64,000 nt of DNA. Source: Nectonema munidae (Eukaryota; Nematomorpha; Nectonematoida; Nectonematidae). The notes beneath the pieces are model-generated. The model had not been told where the DNA came from. It saw nothing but the letters and a program-made list of their open reading frames with translations, and searched no databases. Position 1 is the stretch's first letter. Each line of letters opens with the position of its first letter. This document shows positions 11,626 to 24,400 of this stretch, one piece after another. Position numbers and translations under genes: made by a program. The stretch is taken from assembly GCA_030549495.1 (NCBI GenBank), contig JAUIRK010000757.1, positions 186,001 through 250,000 of the forward strand, written 5' to 3'.

Positions 11626-11942
11626 CAGGGGCAGATCTAGAAATTGGCATTGGGGAGGGGGGAGGGGGGATTTTACTTTCAAGCATATAAATTTAAGCTC
11701 AAAATTTTTAAAAGAAAAAGAAAAATGAGAGCATTAAAACGATCGCCATTCATTGAACTGCGAATTGAATTGATGAATTGAATTTAGAGAAAGATTGAAT
11801 CTAAAAAACAAGTTGCAGAAATCATCATAATATTTGAGTTCTACGAAAAGAATTAGATCAAGAAAAATTTTCAAGCAATTGGCATTGCAATTTTAGGGGG
11901 GGGCATACGGTGATTCCGTCATCCTTTAAATCCGCCGATGGG
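11626..11942. mobile_element. Probable hAT-type MITE
   Basis: It starts CAGGGGCAGATCTAGAAA and ends TTTAAATCCGCCGATG, partly inverse to the start. G-runs lie just inside each end. The terminal form CAGGGGCGGAT is common in hAT MITEs. No matching 8 bp target duplication is visible, so the boundaries are approximate. Confidence 0.4.
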
Positions 11943-12062
11943 TTATAAAACCTGTGAAATACTTTTTTAAACTAGCCTAATAAAATTATTTTTCTTCATA
12001 TTGAAAATGATAGTATTATTATTTTTTATTTTTAAATGTTTTTTAATCGAGTATTATTTTTA

Positions 12063-12222
12063 GCCTCAATGGTTGTTTGGGTGTACCTCTCAGCTTAACA
12101 TTTGAAGGTCAGTGGTTCGATCCCCAATCCCAACTCTAAAAACAAATTCACGTGATTAACCATCTTAAGCATAATGCGAGCATATAGCCTTACGGCTGAA
12201 AGTGCTTCAACCAACCAACCAT
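12063..12222 (+). mobile_element. tRNA-derived SINE, family 3
   Basis: It begins GCCTCAATGGTTGTTTGGGT and has a B-box GTGGTTCGATCCC, followed by a unique body with TTAACCATCTTAAGCATAATG and an imperfect tandem CAACCAACC end. It shares its head with the copy at 11401-11503. Confidence 0.65.
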
Positions 12223-12407
12223 TATTTAGGAATTTTTCAATTAAAGAGAATCTAGAAAACTTTGGGTATATTTTTATATTAGTTTTATATTTTTTTAGAT
12301 AAATTTCTATTCTAATGTTTTTATTATTTTACTGAATAAAATATTTAAATACTAACTATTTTTTTAAATAATTTATTTTTTAGAATTTTATCTTCTGCTC
12401 AAATACG

Positions 12408-12436
12408 TATATAACAACGTGGCTTTCCTCTCACTC
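12408..12436 (+). promoter_or_regulatory. PDI core promoter: TATA box, ACGTGG, initiator
   Basis: TATATAA at 12408-12414 lies 60 bases before the PDI start codon. A CTCACTCTT at about 12430 resembles an arthropod initiator (TCA-K-T) at the right distance. Between them, ACGTGG at 12417-12422 is the core of the unfolded-protein-response element bound by XBP1/ATF6-type bZIP factors (full form TGACGTGG). That fits an ER chaperone gene but is inference from a six-base match. Confidence 0.4.
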
Positions 12437-12473
12437 TTTATCGTTTAACAAACAAAACACGTTTACTTTTAAA

Positions 12474-15400
12474 ATGACAAAAATTTTTTACCTTTTTTTC
12501 TTATATTTTGTCTTTTCCGAAGATGCTAAATTCAGTGAAAGTGATGATGTTTTGGTTTTAACGGATAAAAACATTAAAGATACCCTAAAAGATAACGAAT
12601 GCTTATTCATCATGTTTTGTAAGTTTTTCAAAATTTTTAAATTTATTTTATCATAATAACTAGTAAATTACATCTATTTATTTTAAGAAAATTTTTGATT
12701 ACAAATATTTCTCTGAATTCAATCTGAAGTTTTCATAGATTAATTTTTAAGTTTTATGTTAGTTTCACATAACTCTTTTATGCAATGAACCGTAATTTAT
12801 TTGATTCATGAAACTTTTAAATTGTTTTTGAGTTTATTAATGTAGCATTTATTTAATGTTAGTTATTTTAATGTTCACGTATGGGAAACGGTCTCGTGGA
12901 CTCTTAATATTAGGCGCTTGCTCGATCTTAAAATTAATAACTTTACTTAATCCATATCACCCCAGAGAAAGCAGACGAGATTAAGTAATTTGATATAAAA
13001 ATACCTTAAAATTTATTTATGATTTTTTGTAAAGTTTTGAAAACAAAGTTTAGGAACATTAACGTTTTATCATGTTTCAAGAAGACTTCAAACCTTTTAT
13101 TCCAAAGTAAAAAGTTTAAAATCATTTAAAATAATTGTGGATAATTAATAAACTATATTTTTTATTTATATCTATTTCCAATTTACTAAAATCATTTCAA
13201 AATTTTCATAGAAATAAATTTTATTTCAGTCCGGTAAACTCTTGGTATTCGGCCTGCTGGCTTAACCCTTCTCTGTATAACGTGTGCCTAGTAGGCTCAT
13301 ACACGATTTAAAACCTCTAGACAAATTACATAATATTCAATCACTCACTCTTTGGGATGTATTATTTCTAACGACTTTTTTCTTTTTTTCTTCAATAATA
13401 TATTGCTTTCACTTGATCTCTTTGATTGATTGAGTCAAACAAGTTTTCTCTTGATAAACGTAGTAATGTGCTTGGCAGACTTACATGCAAGCGCGTATGT
13501 ATAGAAAGCATACACTATAAAAAAACTTGCATATATTAAAATTAGGGGCGCACATCCTCAAAATTATTGGGGGCGAATTTTTTTTTGCAATTTTCAAAAT
13601 TAGTGGTCTAGAAATACCACGGGAGACCAAATATTCAAGCAATCCTTTAAAATAGAGTGTATTCAGCGCATACCTAAAGTCCTAAATTTATAAAACTACT
13701 TTATATTTTTTTTTACAAAATTGGTGAATTTAAATATTATATTTCCAGCGAAAATATTTTAATTAAATTTGCATATCGAATATAGTGCGCAGAAAAAATG
13801 CCCCCAATTAAAAAGTAGGAAAAAATGCCCCAATTAAAAAGTAGGAAAAAACGCCCCCGAAAAAAATGCCCCAATTTAAAATTAGGAAAAAATTCCCCAA
13901 CACAAAAAATTATTAATTAAAATTTTTAAAAAAGATATGTCAAATAAAGATTTTTTGTAAAAAAAAAGTTAACTTTTTATCTAAAATATTTAAAATTTAA
14001 TTAAATAAACTAAAAAACTCAGCATAAGACCATTTTTTAAATACAATTTTTTTTTTGTAAAACAGCAAATATTTTTGGACTTTGTGTGTGTCAGAACACT
14101 TTCTAAATATAATTTGTATTTTAACTGATTTTAAAAACACATTCCCACAAATCTGTACCTTTGCTATTGTTTTCAAGAACTTTATAAAGAAAAAACCCTA
14201 TAGATTAAGAAATTTTAGAAATTTAGCCTTCCAAAACGGTATCAAATAAAAATATTTATATAATTTAAAAAATCGTGAAAATCAAAAATTAGGGGGGATT
14301 TTTTCTTACTTTTTAATTGGGGGCATTTATTTCGGGGGCATTTTTACCTACAACCATCGAATATACACTAGTTTAAAAAAATCCAAACATGTTAGGGGGT
14401 GGAATAGGCTTTTCATTTGAAAAATGAAGTAGTCTACCAGGCACATTACAGGAATTGATGAAAGGATATTTGATTCATAGAGAAAACATAACTGAAGGTT
14501 GGGTAGTTTTATATGAGTGAATGTAGTCTAAAGGCAAAGAGTCTACTAGACACCCTGCGTTGTTTATATAAAAAATGTGATTGATTCAGGGGCAAGGGTA
14601 TAAAACGAAGTTATAATTGTGCAAACAAAAATAAAACAAAAAAATTAGATCGCATTATTTCATTTTACTCAGCATCATTCAAAAATAGTTTAAAAGCTAA
14701 ATTGATACAAGCTACAAAAATCTACAAAAAGTAAAATAACTGTTAACATTTTGCAATGATTTGCCTTTTATAATAACTTTTAAGGAAAAAAAGTCTATCA
14801 GAAAAAGTTATAGAGCTTCAACAAAAACTAAAAAATTTTAGAGCATAACTTAAGTTTTTTGAAAACTAATTTGATGTATCCCCTACAGCATACTCTATGG
14901 GTGGCATGGCAGGTTGGTTGAGATGATGGACATAGCACGAAAGCCTCTAGATTCGATTCCTCATCGATACGAATTTTTCATAGTTTGACATAAGCGGTAC
15001 ATCAGTGCCGTCAATGAAAATACATCCGCTGCACCTGACCTTTTACTCAAAATTGAAAAATTTGCTACATAATTAACATAAGAGAGAAAGGTAACAAAAT
15101 AAACTAATAAAGCAAATTTCACTATTAAATGGAACCGTCTGTTCTCAAAATAATTTCAAAAAATAGGAGGCATAAAGAATTAGAGTTTATTTGATATTTT
15201 CAAGTTTTTATAAGCAGCAAAAGCCAACCTTTAAGTAGCTAGCCCTTATAATTAAAAAATTATTTAAATAACGGTCGACAGACATTTCGCCCCATAGACA
15301 ATTTGCCCCCTCGACAAATTGTCTCACAGGCTATTTGTTTCATCCATCTTTGCTTATTATGTGTAAAATTATTAAAAAATGTTATATTCTTGTTTATTTT

Positions 15401-18400
15401 ATCCCTATTAAATTATTTCAAATTAATCATTTTATCTCTTAATTTTTTAAAATTGTCCATGAGACAAAATGTCTTATGAAAATAACGGGGCGAATTGTGA
15501 ATGAAACAAAATGTCTTATAAAAATAATGGGGCGAATTGTCCATGGGACAAACTGTCTTATGAAAATAATGGGGCGAATTGTCCATGGGACGAACTGTCT
15601 TATGAAAATAATGGGGCGAAATGTCCGAGGACCAAACTAACATAAATCAAAGTATACGAGAAAAGAAAATTATTGCGTTTTTTTGAATATTTCTGTCTAC
15701 AAATAAAATTCTGACAGCTGTCATAAATAGATCAAGTACATTTTTAACAACTGAAACATTTTGTTTCGATATTATATTTTTATTATAATCAACAAATTTT
15801 CTTAAAAAAAGTGATTTGATTATGTAATGTTACTTATAAAATTTAACAATCGAACATTATAAAAAATATCGCTTCTCAAATATTAAGCAAATAGAGTATT
15901 CTTGCTTTTAAAGTGAATAGATAACCAAAGTATTCATACCCAAATAACTATTTAAAAAAATTTCTTGACTTGAAAAAATTAAAGTTTTCAAATGTTACAA
16001 AATGTAGCAAACGTAGTGATAAAGATTAAGTGACTTTTGTTGAAAAAATTTCTTAGCGCGAGTCTAACAATATTCATTGATATAAAATTGTAACGATTGA
16101 AAACTATTTTAATTTAACTCTAAATACAAATTAGACAGAAGCAGTGGTGTAGCCAAAAAAAGTTGATAGAAGGGGCACAATTTAAAAACAAAAAACTTGC
16201 GCAACATTATTTATACCTTAATTGGAGAAATTTTCAAAAACTTATATCGCATAAGTTGCATGGGGGCACCATGCGGTACATAGGAGTGTGGGCACGGCCC
16301 CTCATGCCCCAGCTTAGCTACGTCACTGGAGAGAAGAGAACTGAATGAGATAGGAGAGCTTAACAATAGAAGAGAGCTTGAATGAGCTTGAGTGAATGAT
16401 TGAGTTTTAGCAGAGAAAGCGGAAGAGAAAAACAGAGGAGAGAGAAAGAGAAATAGAAGCATCACTGTGACAAAAGATGAGAAAATTTAGTGGATCATCA
16501 ACATGTGTTTGCTCAAAAAATAGGAATATAGCAGCCTTTTTAGTTTTTTTTATTTTACACCTTGTTATCTTTTATTCCTAAAAAGAAATGTGTTTTGCTT
16601 CTATCCTCCATGCATCATGATAAAAGTATTGGCGAAAACAAGCCAGAAATGATTGAATATTACAATGCTACAAAAGGAGGTGTGGATAGTTTAGATCAGC
16701 TGGTCCACGAATACACTTGAAAAAGAAAAACGAACCGCTGGCTTCTGACTTTTTTCATGAATTGTCTTGATGTTGGATGCATAGCTGCATATGTTATTTG
16801 GAGCGAAACTTTTCCAGAGTGGAACGCAAATGTGCATAAAAGAAATAAATTTCTCCTAGATCTAAAAGAATCACTTGTGAAGCCAAATATCATGAGAAGA
16901 TCTGAAAACTTTCTACAAATATTTGTTCAACAAGCTATGACAGTTGTAAATGAGGATATTATAACAAGAAAAAATAATGTATATAAAAGAAAACTGTTTT
17001 TTGTTCTCATGAAAAAAAGCACAATGCAAAAACAAGTATGCTATAAATGTGAGAAAAATGTCTGGAATGAACACAGTTTGACTTCTATTGTTTGGGATAA
17101 ATGTAATATTTGAAAAATAAAACTTTTATTAACATTTTTTCATATGTATTTATTCAGATAAGTGCAAAATATATTAAAAAGCATGAACATTTATTATGAG
17201 TCTTTTTGGTTCATAACATCGGTTAATCAAAAAATATTTACACTGGAGAATGGTTAAAATGGTTGCCTAACACTGTTCTAAACTCTGAAATTTACATTAG
17301 ATTGATTAACTAAAATATAAAAGTTTTAATATAGTAAAATGAAAAACGGGTACAGTATTATTAAATCCCACATTTTTACTAACTAAATAAATTATAATTT
17401 ATCTTATACTCTTCGTAGACTTCGATTCGGCCTGCTGGCTTAAAATGGTTAAATTAGTCTCTACGGCAGTGGTGTCCAACTAGTCAATCGCGAATCATTT
17501 TTGGTCAATTGCGAATCAATATTCACTTGATTGTAATAACTTATATCCTTTGTTACTTTTTCGTACGCAAATAAAAATATACCAAAATTTAGTTGAATTT
17601 TTAAAAAAAATTTTGCCAAGGAGAGTTTTTAAAAAAACGGCTATTATTGCATTTGCACGAATAGTTTCATTTTTAGATTTCATATAATAAAAACATTTAA
17701 TATTGTAAGAATTAATTATGTTCTAGTAATACTGAAAAATAACTTTAAATCCTTCAGTTTTTTATGATGATTTTAGAAAATTTTTATTTAGAACGTCTAT
17801 TTTCTTAAATATAAAAAGTCGATCATTATATGGAAAAGTTTGGCACCCTTGCTTTACGGTAACAGTCGCTGCAGTTTTTATTTATGCATGAGATGAATGA
17901 TCGTTTCCTCTCTAAGTTTTAAAGAAGACAGTGCATAGCGCAAATCACTTTGAACTTTCGATTGATTTCATTGCTTGGTTTGTATCACATGATATTTTGT
18001 AAACATATTTCGTTAAAAAAGGAATACTAATTTTTCGCTAATATTTCTAAAGTTAAAACTTTTTTTTTGAGTACAAAGATATATTTAAAAACATTTTTAC
18101 TATTAGTGAAAAATAATATATTAAACTGAAAAATAACTTCAAAATGTATTTGTATTTTTAATATTTAAAAAAACATCTGTTTATTCACGTTGTGTCTTAT
18201 TTTACGCCTGGTTTTCTAGGATAAATTGAAACTGAAAAGTATTAACTGTTTAAATGTGTTCAATGGAGGGTTCCCAAAAATTAGTGAGTTAAAGTATCAA
18301 ACGAGTGGTAAAAACTTTCTTTTTATAAAGCTACATGCCTAAGTCATGTCTCACGTGAAAAAAACTAAATAGGCTTGGTACTTATTGGACTAAAAATTGT

Positions 18401-21400
18401 TATTTTGATAATGTAGATTACAACATGACTATGTTGTATGGAATAGAATATAGATGATATGTTTATTTATGTTATAGGAAAAAAATAGCGAATTATTTTA
18501 AAACATGCTAACAACTCTAAACTAACTAATTTAACCTTTTAGTTAGAGTTTCAATAATTAACTAGTTAGATAGTTGGTTGGTTAGTGCAGAAAGTTCATT
18601 CGTTCGTTAGCTGACCACTTAATTAATTAGTCGTCTAGTTTTTTAAATAAAAAAATTAAAATGTACAATAATTTATAAAAATCTAGAGGGATTTTTTTTA
18701 TAAAGTTCAGCAGAAACTCTTATTTAAAAGTATGCGATTTATGCAGACGGATCCTAGAAAATCCTCAAATGTATCTTTTTTTACAAATAAATAATGTAAT
18801 CAGGTGCGTACAACACTAATTGAATATTATTTCAAAAAGATATACTAATTTTATCCTTTTTTCAAATACAAAAAACTCGAAAAATTGACCTTTAGTTTAG
18901 CTGCATTTTATCTAAATTTTATGCACCTAGTGGTCGGATACGTTACGTTACTTTTTAAAAGTACGCTATGATATAGCTTTTTTTGTAAAAAAAAAATACG
19001 ATTCGAAATTACTTAACTAAAAAAAGTTCGGTACTATTTTGATCCTTGCTACATTTTATTTTATCGAACCTGTGAGTTGTAAATAGATTTATCAAGTTGA
19101 AACGCATTCTTTGAGTGATAACTTATTCCAATCAATAAAGTTTTGTAGTTTATTTGTTCACTACACACATGCAGCCCTGTCGCCTGACTCCAAGTAGAAC
19201 TCTTCAGATTTTAATGGATTTTATTCAAAGATTTTATTTACTTATACAAATGATAAATAGTAAAATAATTTTTTTACTTAATTTATATACAAAAGAAAAT
19301 TAATTGTTCAAACTGTTTCTACATTTTGAAATTATGAATTTTTCTAATTTAAATGTTAAAATACTGAGGCTAAAGGAAGACATAGTTGAGAGGACTCTTT
19401 TTTACGTTGCAATAGTTAAACCACGAATTTCTTATTTAAGATTGTACACCAAATTTGTTTTTTTTTGAATTTTGCTCAAACTATATTTCATCTTAAATCG
19501 TCTCTTTAATATGAATAATATATAAAAAATAAAATTATAAAACATAATATTAATATGGAATGATTATGCTAAAGAATATTGCAGGAATTTATTCGCTAGT
19601 TAAAAACATTAAATAAATCTTTTTTATCATCTTTGATTACATTACATTTTTTTTCAAAATTTTGATGCGTTTTTTATATATCGTATTTTTTTTATACCGT
19701 TACGATTTTACCGAACGAAAAAAAGTTAAGTTTAAATTTACAAAATTTCTTATCGAACCGTGAAATAAGCCATCACCGATAATCCTTTGATTTTTACACT
19801 ATAGAAAAATAGCTCTATAAAATAAATTATGAAGATTTTTTTATTAATCCATATAAGTGCCTAAATCACATGAAGCAATCTTCTAACATGGAAATTTTTT
19901 CCAGTACGGCTAAATGACCTCAGCACCGATTCATTTAACTGAACAATTCCTCCTAATAATTGATGTGGATATAGATATGTTATATTTTCAATAGTATAAA
20001 TTTTAACAAATTTATTTTATTAATAATCTTGTTCATAAGGATATGTTTTCAGATTATGTGTATCATAGTTGAGCACTTCTTCACTTGGATGGGGAATACT
20101 TGTGAATTCTTTGTGTCTTTGTCTTTTTATTGCCGGGCGCATTTCTTTAAACCTTCCATTATTTTGGTCTTTATTCCTCTTATATATATTTGTTCTTGGA
20201 TTCATTGGTAAATTGTTCTTTTCTTCATTGATACGTTCGTATATATTTTCTGAGTTGGCATTTAAATGTCTTGATTTTAATGGCTCTCTTTCAAACGGTC
20301 GCTCAATATATTCCTTCTTTTTAATTTGATGTGGAATTCTTTCGTACGTCTTGGTGTTTTTTATATACTCTTCATTTCTGGGATATCCTTTTTGATGGTA
20401 TTTTCTATTTGATCTTTTTCTGTTTTCATTTGTAGGTCTTGTATCCAAATCATAGTTATAAAAGTTTCTTTTTTTATTTTCGTGCGTCATTTTATAAGGT
20501 TTCTTGCTGTATGATTTTGCATACCTCTTTTTTAATAGGTTTGGATTTGTTCCATATTCATATTCGTTTTCATTAAAGTATTTTTTACGATATGCTTCCT
20601 TGGGGTGTTGTTTTCTTTTCTGTTTTTTCCTTTCTCTAGGTATCATTTTTTCTACATACCTGCTATCTTCTTGAATATAAGGCTCTATTTCACTTTTTTG
20701 ATTAAATAAGTCGATATCATCTTTTAATCGTTCATATTTCGTTGGATGGGAGTCGTATTTTGTTACATTTTCCGTGTCATATCTATTTTCACCATGCCTT
20801 CTTCCGTAATTGAAATTATCACCTTCGTTTTCTTTGTTATAGATTCTTATTTTCGGTCTTTCTTCATTATATCTGTTATATTTGTTCCTATTTCTTAAAT
20901 TGTATGGAGTTGGATCGATTTTTTTTTCAATTATAAGGTTGCCATTTTTAATATTGTTTTCTTTATCATCGTTCACTTTATCTTCATAATTTTCTCTAAT
21001 TATAGGCCCATAGGCGTTTTCCATACTTCTTGGTTTTTCTAGCTTGTTTTTGTAGAACTCTTCAAAATACTTTTGACATCTTTGTCGTAAATAATCATCA
21101 TTAAAATCATCACTTTTGAATACTTTTTCTTTTTGTTCCATCTCTTTGTTCTTTTTTTTGGATACTTTTAGCCATTTCGGTTTATAATCGAATTCATTTT
21201 CCAAATATCTATCTTCATATTCCTTTCCATACATTTCTTCCTCTTTATCTATAAATTCTTTTGGATAGTATTCATTTTCTATATTTCTTTTCTTTCTCAT
21301 TTTATCATTTTTTCTATTATGTCTTTTGTAGTTATTAAAAATCATATATTTTAGCTTAACTAAACTTTTCATTTCTCTATTTATTACGTCATTTTGGTGA

Positions 21401-24400
21401 TCTTTAGTAAAATAGGCCTGTGTTTCACTTTTCTCTTGTGCTTTGTCTCTCCTTTCGTCATATCTTTTCTTAATCTTTTCTTTGGAAATAAAATTATTTA
21501 TAGAGCTTTTGCTAATTTTTTGTTTTCTCTTAATCGTATTTTCAGTTTTATTATCTTGATTTACTGATGTCTTGCCGATTTTTTTCATCATGATATTTAT
21601 TTTTGTTGATTTGCCTTTTTTAATATTTTTGTCCTTTTTTCTTGCATTAATTTCATCTTCTTCGTTTTTTCTTTCATCGCTATTTTCAAAATTTATGCTT
21701 GAACTTTTTAAAGTTTTCTTTTCCTTTTTTTCCCATGTCTTCTTAATTCTCTTTACTGCTTTAAGTAGCTTTCTCTTCAATTCATCCAAGTTGAAAGTTC
21801 TTTCTTCATTTATAACTCTTTTCTCTTTGTATTGATCTATCAGTAGTCTAATTACATTAAATATATTCATTTCTTCTTTATTGTCAATATTTTTCCATTT
21901 TTGCAGAAAATCTGCATCTTCACATAAAAATATGTTATTGTTTTTGCAAAGTCCGATCCATATAATCTTTTCTTTTTTGGTGAAAATGCAATCACTTTTG
22001 TTTAAGTTTTCATCCAAAGTCGCTGATTTTATCCTCAGAAATTCCTAAATCAAAAAATATATTTTAGAATATGTATTTTTAAAATGTATCAATATCAATT
22101 TTTATTTCGCAAAGAAAAGTAACTCCTTTTAGCGATATTAGTCTTTCATTTAAAGTGGTGGTATACTAATTGTAATAAATAGTATCAGAGGCTGCTCTAA
22201 TTACTACCTGTTTCAAATTAATCCCGATTAAGCTTATTCTGCATTCATTACGTAGCACCCCGTTTATAAAAACGACTTGTTTACCTTAAACCAGTGATTG
22301 ACAATCTTCACCTCAAAGTGCCTCCCATTTGTATAAAATTTATTTTAGGCCCTCCCCTTATTTTTAAATATTTTCTTGTGAAAATTATTGATGGGTTTTA
22401 TTCTAGCTAGATTCTTCTATCTTTGAAACTTTATTTACTTCTAACAGTTTTATAATCTTCATTAGTTGAATGTTGAATTGGAGATGGAAAAATATTTCTG
22501 AACTTCAAAAATGTTAACTTCTTTTTGAATTATCTTTTTTTAAGTCGTTTTCAATTATCATTTGTCTTTTTCAATTCTAACTTGTCCTTTTTATATATCC
22601 TATAATTTTAATTTAGTGATTATTTAAAAAATATTTCAATTTATTGTAAAGTTAAATTGTTTGCTTTATTTTCTAAAGTAGCGAGGAAAAAATCTTATAA
22701 AAAAATTAAGAATAAGAAATGAATTTTGAAATTTTTTAAAGTTTTATCGTTATTAAATCATTTTAGATTATAAAATACTTATTTCCAACTCTTTCACACA
22801 TTGGTTTTCTAACTTCTGCTTTCCTCCTCAAAGAGTTTTTATATAAACTCATTTTTATCTATTTTTTGTTTTTACTATTTTTATGTTCGGACACTGGTAT
22901 CCCATTGTGCCTGAAAAGGTAAAAATAAAAAAAGTTTTAAATATTTTTTAAAAAATAATATTTTATTTTAACTATTTGCACTTCAATTCGTAAAAGTTTG
23001 CGCCGCTTATTTGGAGAATTGCTGCTTTAAGTGGTCTTATAGATGGTACCCACAATCAATTTTACAATTTGGATTAAATATAGTAAATATTCCCTAGTAA
23101 TCAGAAACTATTTGTATTAAAGTTAAGAAAGTTTCATATAAACTATATCAACTTCTCGACGCATTCAAAATATTTTTTAATTCAATATTTTCAGAGTCTA
23201 CAAAGATTTATTTTCTTTTTGAATAAAATATTATCATCAGTTTGATTAGAGTCTACTGCACCTCTGGTTAAAGGTAACTGTAATTAAAGCTGGTTAATAA
23301 TGTAGTGCACGGCTAGTTTGATTCTTGCATTGATTTATTTCTTATTTGAATAAAGAACATATCTCTCATGTTTTTGTCATACATACTTCACGTGTTTTGT
23401 GACTATTTAAATGCATGATGCCAAGAAAAGTTTTTGAACTTTATGCACTTTTGACTTTCTATGCAAATAAATGTAACCTAATTTCCATAAGTCAATCTCT
23501 ACACCTATGACCTCTATTTGAATGGATAAATATTTACTTCAAATATTTTATAATACACACAGTTTTCCGTCATAGAACCAATTCAATTTGTGTTTATCCC
23601 TTCATGCAGTGATGTAGCATCCTTTCATCCCACGGGGCCATGCCCAACCATCTAAAAACCTCTAGTTTTATTTAGCGCTTATCCTAATTTCGCCGTTCTC
23701 CCAATAATTTCCAATAACACTTCAAAACGCCTAAAATTTAATAACTCAGGTATGTAGCAGTTGCGCACATCCTCAAAATTGTAGTGGAGGGAAGTGCAAA
23801 CTTTTTTTAATTTTAAATTTTAATATAAATGTATTTGTCTCAAAGACTTAATCGCAAAACAAGAAAAGTAATATAGAAAAGTCTACTCACAAGCCAAACA
23901 AACCACTTAAATGATATAAAATTGAGAAAATTCACAATTATTAGTGGAGCCAAAGGCTTTTCGAACCTCTTGAAACGCCCCCAGACCTGGGCCTCATAAA
24001 CGCAGACGATTTAATTTTTGAAAAGTCAACATATATCGACTGTGGTCGATAACCGGTTAATACGAATAAATTTCGCGCGCGGCGGACCGAACCTCTTTGC
24101 ACGCCACTGACTATATTTTGACCATTTGATTATTCTAATAAATTTATTATTATTTAATATTAATGAAATTAGAAAACAAAAAAGTAGATTAAATAAATAT
24201 ACCATTGGCTGTGTGAGGATCAAATAGTTTATTTTTTAAGATCAGCTTTTTACTTGTGATAAAGCAAATTTACTATAAAAAATTATTCGTAATGTAGGGA
24301 ATCCCGATTGGTAGGTTTTAAGTTATTTAGGCAGGGATTATAAAACTTCAAGGAAAAAAACACTATAGAAATATCAGTACTTGTTTTTTGTTCTTTTTAT

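Noticed and set aside
15413-15643. 76-codon frame with NSPHYFHKT repeats
   Set aside because: Product of the 42 bp tandem repeat inside a MITE.
20020-22017. Starting the antisense protein at TTG (22017)
   Set aside because: No ATG exists upstream in the frame and a strong splice acceptor precedes it, so the exon is internal to the CDS and TTG is not a start.
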